This document shows positions 34,208 to 44,435 of a DNA stretch of 64,000 nt, in pieces; within the stretch, counting starts at the first letter, position 1; every line of letters starts with the position of its first letter. This DNA is from Roridomyces roridus (Eukaryota > Basidiomycota > Agaricomycetes > Agaricales > Mycenaceae). The notes beneath the pieces were generated by a model, which searched no databases, was not told the origin of the DNA, and was given only the letters and a program-made list of their open reading frames with translations. The position numbers and the translations under genes were made by a program. The DNA is taken from assembly GCA_029378245.1 (NCBI GenBank), contig JARKIF010000012.1:1116001-1180000 (forward strand), written 5' to 3'.

Positions 34208-36089
34208 GATGGTGGCAAAAATTGACAAAGAGACGATGCGATCACACCTCGGCTTCCTCCCTTGGACATCCCTTGCTCGAGCTCGCCACGCCTAGGCCAG
34301 AAGAGGTTCCTTTCCTCCCCATCGTTCTGTGCTGGGTATCTTTCGTCGGGGTCGCCATCGAGACACGACTCCATGCATCAAATCTGGCAATTGTTCTGAG
34401 CAACGCTCGAGTCGTCTCTGGCGCTTCAAGTGGGCCGTATCGAGACCTCGGGGCTCATATCGTATGTTCAAGTACGTGCTATGCATGCCCCTTCCGAGTT
34501 GACGCGGGTCCAGGACACAGAAGGCGGTCGAGACCATCATGTCTCCTTCGACGCCCCAGTAGGGAGTGTGTGAGGCATCTGTGCTGCCCCAAGACTCATG
34601 ATCACGTTGGAGACGTGCCGGTGGAGGCTCGAGTACGGGGCATCTCAGAGGGTACTGGTGCGTCCCAAGCGTTTCACGACTATTCTCCTCTTGATTTTCC
34701 ATGTAGCCGACCGTGGATACCGTCTGGAGACACTGCTACAAATTTGGCGTTCTTTCTGGCCTTCCAGGGGCATCCAGCGCCCAACGTCATCCCTCGTTCC
34801 TCATTGCCACGCAGCTCGCTGCCGGCGCACTCTGTGTCACTCCATCGACTGCCACCGCGTGATGTCGAGGGGTCTACTCTGTCGTGCAATGACACAGCGA
34901 CACGCGCTTGGTCTGGACCGAGACATGCCGGCCTTTGCCACTTTCCTCGTAGAGGTTTTGCGCGCACGGCCTCCCGGTCGTTGTCCCCGACCTCGATGTA
35001 TATGCCACGATGGGCCCCACGGTCCTGCCGTCTATGCACAGACCGCCGTGGCTGACCATCCCTCTCGCTTTCCGCACCACTCCGCTCATGCACTCATCAT
35101 TCGTCTCGGGCTCGTCCATGCCAGGCCTTGCCGCACTCGCCTTCTCCATCCATCGTCCTCGTGGATACCTGCACGTCGTTTGCGTCGACGTGTGCCGTAC
35201 CTCCCGCCTCTCAGCTCTCGTGGCGGGTCGTTACCACGACGTTTATGTCATCATGAGCACCACCTGCCCCCATCTCTTATTCGTCTCTGCCCAAGCCTGC
35301 ACTCGTCTTCCTCATCCCTTCCCCCTCGCGAATCCCTGCCCGTCGTCGTCGTGGCCGCAAATGCGTCCATAGAGGCATGGGTCGGCCGGGCATAGATATA
35401 GAGGTGCGTCTGTCACGTTCTTACACTCGTCCACGTCATTGAAGGAAAGGATGCAGATCGGTATTGCAGCGGACGCGCTTCCATCTGGCATGGTGTGACG
35501 TGCGCAAGAGTCAGCGACGTCTCCGGGCGGCACTCCGCCTCCCTCGGCCTTCACGGCGGCTGAGACACGCCTAGGCCGCAATCGAGAGTGGCGGAGGAGG
35601 GACGGTGACACGCCATGCTCCAATATCATGCGGAATCGAGGCGCCAGCGCCAGGCTGATGCAGTCATGTTCTCCAGCAGAGACGGATGTACGACCCACTC
35701 TCCGAGAGCCCACTCGTTTGCCGCCTAACCCGCGTTGCCGTCACTCGAGGAGGTTGGCGGGGCGGATGCATCGGCCTCCCTCCCTCTCCTCCGCTGTTTC
35801 CTGACCTAGGCCCAGGGATTCCATCTCGGTGCCGTACTCGCAATCTGCCGCCCTCTTCCTTCTCATGACAAGTCTGCTACCGACACCGCAGGCAGTATAC
35901 CTCGTATGGGCAGTACGATGCTACCCGTGGGCTGCAGACCGCGCTTTTCTTTGCATCCACCTCAGGCGGATCTGGCCCTCGTCCGCCACCGGACTCTGCA
36001 CTGGCTGGGACGAGATCATTCGAGGGACCGGCTTGGCACGTCAGGGCCTCCTTGGGCAGGCTACATCGGGCTCCGACATCCCTCTCCTC
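34208..36089. repeat. Gene-free GC-rich duplicated block, related to 51.1-53.2 kb
   Basis: No gene is recognised; the long frames on both strands lack motifs. Sequence from about 34405 onward (GCAACGCTCGAGTCGTCTCT, GACCATCATGTC, GGTGGAGRCTCGAKTWCGGGGC) aligns with the reverse complement of 53110 downward for at least 300 bp with small indels. The first 180 bp are the shared promoter of F-box gene J and its paralogue at 59728, including GGTGTGATCGCATCGTCTCT. This is a segmental duplication or an uncharacterised dispersed repeat. Confidence 0.6.
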
Positions 36090-37225
36090 CGCCGTATTCC
36101 TCCACCCCCGCGGATCCTATTCAAGACCACCGAGCTCGTCTTGCAGCATTCCTTCTTCCTCATCGACTGGTCGGTGTCAGCACTGCGGGCGATTTACGTC
36201 AGTCATCTGCCCTTCATAGTGGATGACGACGCGCAACCGCATTCTGATCGCGGAAGTATCGCCTGCAGCTCTTGTGTTTAGCCTCGGCAGAGCGGGTCTG
36301 ATGACGGCGGGAGTGCGGCGGCGGGTCATGTGGGCACGCACAGTTGGGCGCCGAGTGCAAACGCACCTCGGTGCTTGGGGAAGACGCGGAGAGCTGCAGC
36401 TACGCTCTCGTTATTGATTCATTTCCCGTTGTACTCCGACGGACCGAAATTAGAAACAAGAGTAGCTGCGGATCATTTTCTTGTTTTCATAGGGTCAGCG
36501 CTAGCTTCGTGTGCCTGCAGGGTTTATGCAGAGCAAATAGTGATGAAGCTCCGATACGGTGTTACCGAGGCAGTGTATTCGGTCTGCTTGGATGACTAAA
36601 CTTTACATGTCTTCCTCAATTCCGCCCCAGTAGTGCGCAGACTTCCAGTTTTTCGCGCAAACCTCTGAAGCTCGTCGGGCAACTCCAAGCCTCCATCCTC
36701 CCCTCCTCCCCTATATTCTTCCACGCCCGCGAATGTGACTCAAGACCTTGTCTTGAAGCTGTTCCCGCAAGCATGATGGTATCCGCACTGCTGTATCCGC
36801 ACTGCTACCGACTTTTCTATTGTCGTGCGGACAAGAGGGCAGCATGTCATCCCACGGACGGCGGGCCGCGGGAGAACCATGATTATCTCCCGAGGAAGTC
36901 GAAGACGATCCTAGCGAAGCCTCTTCACCTTTTGTGTTTAGCCTTCGGCAGAGGGAGGCCATGATCATTTCCCGCCTCCGCCCGCACAGTTGGGCGCCTG
37001 TGCCATGTCGCGCTTCTCCCCTTACATCGGTACATTTGGCTCATCTAACTCAAGGTGGACTGCGACCTCAGAGCATGGGAAAGACGCGGAGAGCTGCAGC
37101 CAGCGGCATTGATACTTACGTTGTACTCTGGCGGACCGAAACGCAGACAAGAGCTAGCTGCGGACGTCATTTTGTTCTCGTGGTGCATGGATCTGGTCTG
37201 CTTCTTGTCCCTGCAATCTTCAGTC
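36090..37225. repeat. Imperfect direct repeat, unit about 600-670 bp
   Basis: Two blocks share ordered words: GTGTTTAGCCTCGGCAGAG near 36277 and GTGTTTAGCCTTCGGCAGAG near 36935; GCACAGTTGGGCGCC; GAAGACGCGGAGAGCTGCAG against GAAAGACGCGGAGAGCTGCAG; and TTGTACTC followed by GGCGGACCGAAA or GACGGACCGAAA. Spacing between the copies is about 650 bp. No coding content was recognised from 36090 to 37700. Confidence 0.65.
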
Positions 37226-37700
37226 GATTTTCGGAGTGTTGAAACTTTTCGCGTGATTTGCAAAATTTCAACATTTAGACAGGGCATTTTTTGACCTCGG
37301 GCGACTTCATCTATCCGAAAGAATGCTCGTATGAAATTGGGGCCCGAACCGATGTCCGAAGCGATCCATGTACGCATTTCCGGTCACTTTCCGTGATGAG
37401 TCTAATCACGGGTGGTAGTAAGTATACTTACTCCCTGCTATCGGGATGTCCGCTCGCTGAACATTTCTATACTGGCGGGGTCTAGTCGAGAGCATGAAGG
37501 TCACGGCATCAGCAAGGGGAATTCATGGAGGCAAAAAGCAGTGACTTCGCTGTTCCGAGAGGCTCTTGCTGTCAAGGATGTATTCAGTTTATTTCCGGGG
37601 TGGCGCGCATGGTAACTGCATGAGAGGTTTACTGAGCGGTTTATTTTGGGGGTGGCTTTCGAGCGCGGTTGTTCTGAGAGCTCGAGGCGTCGTCACCGAT

Positions 37701-37707
37701 TATAAAA
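37701..37707 (+). promoter_or_regulatory. TATA box of the small membrane-protein gene
   Basis: TATAAAA lies 51 bp upstream of the ATG at 37752, a plausible core-promoter distance for a short fungal leader. Confidence 0.5.
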
Positions 37708-37751
37708 GTTACCCACTGACATCGATATCCACAGCAATCTCCCCAGACCCC

Positions 37752-38351
37752 ATGCCTACCTTGAACGATACTCCCCTCTCCACCTTAACATCAACGATAC
37801 CAACTACGAACCGGAAAATACTCCTAGCCATCACTATCGTCTGCCTGCTCGTATGCGCCCTCCAAGCGTTTGCCCCCACCCGTCTTCTGGATCTATTGAT
37901 TTCCTCGATCGAGTCCGCCGAGAAAACGTATTTCGGCGCCATGGAGGCTGGAATTCTGGGCGATACACACGCCGTGGCATTGGCGAGGTTCGTCGCTTTG
38001 GGTCCAAATACAACCGTACTGACTTGAAGCCTACAGTCTCCAGATTAGGGTCTCCCAAATCCGTCAGCAGACTCTATCCAACTCTCAATCCCTTGCCGTC
38101 GGGCTGCGCGAGTTCTTCAAGGGTCATTCGTTCACGATCCTACGCGGCATTCGTGATGCCCGAAAGTTCGAGACCGAGATCGAAGTGCGTCCTGATTTGC
38201 GATTGCCTGAGATTCTGCGGCCAACTGCTGTTGATTCCAGATGTTTAAGGAAGCTCATCTGCAGAGCCTCCCTTCAAATCGTGGAATATCTGCGACGTTA
38301 GCTCTGCGTCGCAGGAAGACCGCGTCATCCGTGAATATCCTGACCATTTAA
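37752..38351 (+). CDS. Small single-pass membrane protein, unknown function
   Basis: Three exons (37752-37987, 38037-38184, 38241-38351) with normal GT-AG introns of 49 and 56 nt encode 164 residues. A Thr/Ser/Pro-rich N-terminus is followed by one hydrophobic segment, ILLAITIVCLLVCALQAF (residues ~23-40), and then an amphipathic, probably coiled region, SLQIRVSQIRQQTLSNSQSL. It ends with a basic tail (LALRRRKTASSVN). It resembles short agaricomycete proteins of unknown role; I assign no function. Confidence 0.72.
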
Positions 38352-38866
38352 AATGACTTCTCTATCGTTACCGTTGTGCGGTAGTTGTACGACCATGTCA
38401 TCCAGCACCGAACCTACTCTCCTGCCCTCTCCTGACCGCCGTTTATTACACTCATACCCAAATAATCTCGTACCTCGAGCTCACCACCCCTGGACCACTG
38501 TTGACATTGTTCTCTAATTTGCTATCCTGTTCAGCAGTATGTCCTGTGTTCAGATATTCATGTAACTTAGCCAGCCCCGGAACATAGAGGTATAGCTCTA
38601 CCGGTTGTAGATTAGTACAAAAAATGACTTGCCGTTGGCGGGATATTCGCAATGAAGAGGATGCTGACGGTGTTCATGTATGCTGAGATGAAAGCAGGAC
38701 GTTGGCTCTTATATTCGCTGATGAGATGTAAATGTTGCCGACGCAACCGAATTATCCGCTGAGCTGGCCGAAATAGTAATGGTTCCGAACCACAAGTTCA
38801 TAAGGAATCGTCAACCGGCCAAGAATATATAAATCGATATGTTTCCGAATCGTTGAAGACACAGAG
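38352..38866. other. Intergenic, nothing recognised
   Basis: This is the convergent gap between the small membrane protein and the arabinofuranosidase. No gene or repeat was identified. Confidence 0.5.
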
Positions 38867-41100
38867 TCAGACAAGCGTGAAAACCAGAACTACACCTTCG
38901 TCAGCCTCGACCTTCTGGAAAGCCAACCACACGTACCTTGGAACGAATGGGCCTTGGCATGATACACGCCCTTCCACTCCTCCTCCCTAACAACAGTCCT
39001 CACCTTCTCTCCCTCCGTGAACCCATTCCTCTCCCCGAGGTCCGCACTCCAAACTTCATGAACCGTCACCTTCGAGCCAACCTCCGCGTTCGGGCCAAAG
39101 ATGATAGGCACATCCCACGCCGTGGTTTTGTGCCTGTTAACCAACGCGACGCGGATTTCTTGCCCGGAAGGGGAGAGTACGCCGCTGATGTCAATCCATT
39201 TCGTGGGCAGCGAGGCGGGGGGCGTGTGTTTTGCGAGGTTGGCGACGAAGGTTGGGACGGTGGGGCCTGTGTAGGTGTCTGATTCGGGGTCCGGGGCGGA
39301 GATGTGGAGGGAGAGGGAGGTTCCTTGCATGAGGGTTGCGAAGAGATGGAGAGGATAGTAAGTTGTCTGGTTTCGATAAGTATATGAGCTGGGGCGTGGA
39401 GATGAGATTCAGACTCACCTGTTTGAAGAGTCCAGTCGGGGACGTTATAATCTATCCAATATTCAGCCATGCTCTACGCTCAACGGTCGTAAACTCACAG
39501 GTGAAATAACATTCACAGACTGTGCGATACAAGCCATCTTCACAACGTCTGCTTTACGAACGAAAACGTTCAACCAGGATGCGACCGCTATTGGCATGAT
39601 TCAATCTTAGACGACTTGTTGGAAATGTAAGTCTCACCAAGAGCGTCAGATAAATCGTAATGCTCTTCGGCGCCTTTCTCGCCCGGAGCTGAATCGATTC
39701 AGTTGAGTGCTGCGATTATAGGGAAGGAACGTACCGCGAACAGGGTCCCTGTATTCAAATTACATTATAACTCGTCGTCGCGGTGGAATGAGAGAACAAA
39801 CGCACCAGACATTCCACTCGTCAAAACACCTACGCCAACCCAAAGGTCAACCTGCACATCCACAGAGAAAGAGGAAGAAAAAGACGCACACAGTAATCTC
39901 TTTATCAATTCCAGCTTCAATCTTCGCGAGCTCAATGAGCGCCTTGCTAATCTCGATACCCTTCTCAGCCGCAGCGGGACCCATGACATTCACGTCGTGG
40001 TTGCCTTGGCTGACGGTGTACACTGAGTTGCGATGGGTGAGATTGATAGAGATGTGTAGGGAGGATTTCACGTACAGTGGATAGAGTGCATGTCGACTAC
40101 GGGTGCGAGGGTTTTGAGCGTTATGCGGTCCCAGTCCGCAAAGCCAGTTTCTGTATCAAACGGTTGTAATTTTGGCTCGCATAGTGAGGAGACTATGAAG
40201 CGCACCTCCACAGGAGATGACCTGGATGCTCGGGTCGAGCAGGCGGAGTGCTTTCGCCCACTGGTACGCCTTCTTACTGTAATCTTCCGCGTTCATCTGA
40301 CCGACTGTGATCCCACGACTTGAGTGTTAGATGAGGTACAGAGGAGAAAAGGCGCACCTTGCCACGGACCCCAGACCTCGTTCCCGAGAGACCAATATTT
40401 GACGCCGTACGGGTCAGCGTGGCCGTTCTTCCGCCGGAGGTTGGCGTAGTGTGTATTTGCAGAACTGTGTCGAGGATTATGATCCATCCAAATGATGATC
40501 CAACTGCGTACCTATTGCAATACTCCAACCACGCGAGAGCATCTTCGAGCGTGCCGGTGCCCATATTGAGGCAGATGTACGGCTCGGCACCGAGGAGGCG
40601 ACACCATTGGATGAACTCATCTAGAGTGGCGTTGAGCGTCGAAAAAGGACAACGACCGAGCATACCCGTTCCAAATTGGTTGCTCTCTTCAGTTAGCCAC
40701 GCCAGCTCGGGTCTTCGGGGGCGGTTTTCACGTGGGCCGATACCATCTGCAGTATTTAAGTCCTTGTTCGATGACCGCGACCCCACAACACACGCGCACG
40801 CACCTTGCCATCGATATGAGCTGACGAAGTTTCTGTGGAAATCGACGGTGAGCACGCAGTTGACTTCGAGGAACTGACAACGTACCCGCCAGGATAGCGC
40901 ACCACGGGCACCTTGAGCTCCTTGAGCGCATCGAGCACATCCGTTCTGAATCCATTGGTGTCCACGAGGCCGTTTACATTGTCCGGGTCGTATATCCCGC
41001 CGTAGATGCACCTCCCCATGTGCTCCGTGAAGCCCGAGTAGATGCGCGGGTCAACGGGGGCGACATGCCGCGCTGGGTCGATATGGATGGACGGCGACAT
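38867..41100 (-). CDS. GH51 alpha-L-arabinofuranosidase
   Basis: Fifteen exons join in phase to 505 residues: 41100-40886, 40832-40804, 40746-40666, 40620-40512, 40464-40358, 40304-40206, 40150-40076, 40022-39890, 39829-39806, 39748-39735, 39688-39638, 39587-39499, 39451-39419, 39366-38937, 38895-38867. The start MSPSIHIDPARHVAPVDPRI is typical of intracellular GH51 enzymes, and there is no signal peptide. Signature blocks are [34 protein letters not shown] with the acid/base Glu at ~174, and TVCFDEWNVWDPVRAPGEKG with the nucleophile Glu at ~287. The enzyme releases terminal arabinose from arabino-oligosaccharides with retention. Three exons are very short (24, 14 and 29 nt). The last 29-nt exon is the least certain. 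It is divergent from a Zn2Cys6 regulator. Confidence 0.92.
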
Positions 41101-42064
41101 GGGCGCTGAAAAGAGAATTATCTGTCTTGATCTGGTGGTGTGGGAGTATTACTGAAAGCAGGAGGTTCCGCTGGGGCCGGTCAAGGGCCGGTCGTCCCGT
41201 GAGCCGTGGCCTTCTGACCTGCCCAGATAAGACGGCTCGGGGTTGATCGCTGTGCGTGGATTTGGAACACGCTGTTCATTTGGCCAGGTTCCTGAGACGT
41301 TATCTTGGCACAAGAAAAGATTCAGACTCCGCGAAGGTCCTGAAAAATCGGCTAGCCAGAGGTGCTGGGAGTGAAATATTCAGTCCCCGCGGGTTCAGGT
41401 AGTCTCTTTTTGCCTTGAATTCTGTCCAGGGTCCATTCTAATTTTCAGCTAGACGAGGAGAAAGAGACAGAGAATGGTGATTGATTGATTGTCATTTGTG
41501 ATGCTTACATCAGCTGCCACTTTTCTGCTCTCCTCCCATCTTATTTCTTCCTCTGGCCCTGTGTAGCTCCACAAGCACGGGATGGCCTCTGTCGACTCAT
41601 GAACTCTCTACTCTCCCATTTCTCCCTCCTCTTGGTGGAACCACTACCTCCAGGATTCACATCTAATTCTCGCCATCTTTGGCCGGCGAATTGGACGACT
41701 TCTTGATCTCAAGCCAAGAGATGCCGAACATATCTTGAAAACTTTGACTTCTCGATTTCTTGGTCTCCGCCGCTCCCTTGTCACTCGAAAGCAGTACAAT
41801 ACTCTACCTGGTTCGATCAAGAAAAACTGCGGAAGATTCAAATATCTCCTTTTTAACAACGATTTTAGAAGATTTTCAATCCCTCGGCCCAAAATTAGGA
41901 CATCGCCCGGCTTACCAACCAGTGTGTTACAGAACGAAGCTTCGCTTGGTGATCGTCCCGACCAACCTTGGTCACCGCTCTAAATGGACAATTTGTGGCT
42001 GACAGATATAAGCAGACCCGGCGCAGGGTAAAGCCAGCATCTCGACGCCCCCAGCTCAGCATCA
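41101..42064. promoter_or_regulatory. Divergent promoter region, arabinofuranosidase and regulator
   Basis: This 964-bp gap separates the two starts. It contains the close direct repeat GGGCCGGTCAAGGGCCGGTC (about 41174-41195) and a GGCTAG motif near 41350. CGG triplets of this kind are what Zn2Cys6 proteins bind, so autoregulation or control of the enzyme gene is possible; this is inference. Confidence 0.4.
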
Positions 42065-44122
42065 ATGGAGAAGAACCAAATTTCGTTTGCCAGCAATTCC
42101 ATGACGCCGCTTCAAAAAGGGAAGGCATGCGTCAATTGCCGGTCAGTCCCTTTAAATAACTATCGACGCCGCCTTGCTTACCTACCCATTTCGTTAGACG
42201 CCGGAAGATCGTCAGTCCACACACTTGATTCTCGTCATCCACGACGCTGACCGCTTCACAGAAATGCGACGGCGACAAGCCCATATGCGGTCCCTGCGCT
42301 AAATTCTCGACGACGTTTGGCGACTGCGAGTACAGTGAGGACGGGATATCCCATGCTCAGATGCTTGAAGGTGAATTCTGCAATTTATTCTTACGGTGCC
42401 GCAGAACCTGATGCTTTCCAAATCCCAGATCAGATTTCGATCCTCCAGGCTCGTATTGAGGAACTCGAGAGGCCCAAACAATCTCGGCCATCGCGGCCTT
42501 CCAGCACTCGTCATCACTCTTCTTCTTCTTCTTCCCAAGTCTCGTCTTCCAATATGAGCCTCGGCCCGCTGCTTTCTCAATTTTGTAAGCATTCTGGTGC
42601 TTCCCCACCGCAGGTGCTGAAACGACTGTCAGATATGCAGCAAGCTTCAAGAAACCCCGAGATGAACTCGATGCCCGCGGAACTGCCATTTATCGTTCTC
42701 GAAGCGCTGTACGCTACTCCTTTCCTCGTCCCTTCAAGTACTGACCGTCCTCAGCGTCCACAACTTCCTCCACCACTCCTCCTGCTTCGGCTTCTTCCTC
42801 GACACTCAAGCCTTCCACGACTCGATTACCCATTCGCAAGGACGCGACCTTCCCCCGGTGCTCCTCAATGTCATGTACCTCTGGGGCGTCCACCTCTCCC
42901 AAGACGCCCGCATTAAAGCCTACGAGGCTACCTTCCTCGCACTGGCGCTTCGCAGCACCGCAGGCAGCCTCTCTGGCACGCACCCGCGCACCATTCTTCA
43001 CAGCCTACAAGCCTCGGTGCTTCTCGCGTACTACTTCATCCGCAACGCGCGCTTCGTGGAGGGAAAGTACCATACGAGTGCGGCGGTGTCAATCGCAGTG
43101 AGTTCCGGGTTGCAGCAGATCCGCGCGCCGCAGAGGCATGGTTCTGGGCTTACGGTGGGTATGGGTGCGCCTGCGTTACGCCCGCCGCGCGATGCCGGCG
43201 AGGAAGGGGAGCGGATTTCCGCGTTTTGGACCGTGTTGACTCTCAACAATTGCTGGGCGGGTACGGACGGTTCGCCTTCGAACGTTTCCTACGAGGGTTC
43301 CTCTGGTCTCAAGATTGATACTCCGTGGCCACTTGATCGTGACGATTATGTCCAGGTACGAAAATCATATGCCTCCGTGAACTAAATACCCAACTTCACA
43401 CACAGTTCCCCCATCTCCTCCCTCTCCAAAACACCGACACCATCATCAAATTCCTCGCCGACGTGCCGGACTACAACACCTCCAAAGCAGCGATGCACGC
43501 CAAAGCCGGCGTCCTCTTCGAAGAAGCCACCCGCCTCGCAACGCGCTACCGAATGCTCAAGCAGTTCGAATCCGCCCTTGCAACCCTGGACCGCAAGATC
43601 GACGCCTTCAAGACGACCTTGCCCGCAGTTCAATGTCGTGACATGCTCGTTGTGCATATGCTTGCTCATGGTGCGACGATCCACCTGCACAAGGCGCTGG
43701 CGCATCAGAATATGGGTTCGCGCGTCAAGGCGCTTGAGGCAGCCCGTGCCATGGCGGGTGTCCTCAGACAGATTGATGTTCAGAGGATTGGGCTTATTGA
43801 CCCTGTGCTTGCGGTACGTTTTCATCTTCCTTTTTCTCGTGAATACCCCAGCTGATTATATGAAAGCCGCTGTGGACCTCGGCGTGTCTTACTTTTATCA
43901 GTGAAATCAAACGCGGGAGACAGCGGATGCACGATGCGGCCAGTCCGTCGCAGATCCAAGCAATGACGGGCGCGCTGCACACTGTTATCGGTGTGATGGA
44001 GTTTTTTGCTCCGTTTTGTCGCTTGATGGGTGAGTTTCCTCTTTTCCCCTTCCGTCTGCGGGTTTCTGATTCTAGAGTATGTCAGATGTTCAGCTGGCTG
44101 CCGTGCGATTATCTTACAATGA
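42065..44122 (+). CDS. Zn2Cys6 fungal transcription factor
   Basis: Eight exons (42065-42141, 42198-42210, 42262-42370, 42429-42708, 42755-43355, 43406-43813, 43867-44029, 44076-44122) give 565 residues. The binuclear zinc cluster is C22-x2-C25-x6-C32-x6-C39-x2-C42-x9-C52, within GKACVNCRRRKIKCDGDKPI. A short coiled dimerisation helix (ISILQARIEELERP) and a Ser-rich linker follow. The fungal-specific middle region includes NFLHHSSCFGFFLDTQAFHD and LHSLQASVLLAYYFIRNARF. Exon 2 is only 13 nt and encodes the RRRKI basic patch. It probably regulates carbohydrate genes, given its neighbours, but its target is inferred. Downstream exons beyond 44122 cannot be excluded. Confidence 0.88.
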
Positions 44123-44435
44123 TGCGTTCGCTGGATAGTGGTAGAGCTTCCAAGATTCCGGTATCTTTTTGTGATGTATACTCCGTCGTCCTATGCCCTA
44201 AATTAATTCGTGCTTCCCAGTCTCCCTTCGTGTTCTCTGAGCTCTCGGAAACACACCCATACCCTGTTCAACTGACATCCTGGGACTCTCGCTAAATTGA
44301 ATTCAAATCGCTTATGGCACTGGCTCCTCCCGGGCCGTTACATCTGCTCACGCGACCTCCCGCGGAGCCATACAAAAAGATGCCGTCGGGCGCCCCTGCC
44401 TTCCCCACGCCCGTGTCTTCCCACCGACGATAGCC

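Noticed and set aside
34222..35395. Overlapping long plus-strand reading frames (277 and 265 codons)
   Set aside because: They overlap each other in different frames, are GC-rich and Pro/Arg/Ser-heavy, lack motifs, and the region is duplicated at 51-53 kb where the frames are not preserved.
42588..42616. A 29-nt GT-AG interval in the regulator gene considered as an intron
   Set aside because: Too short to splice, and reading through keeps the frame into the recognised AELPFIVLEAL segment.
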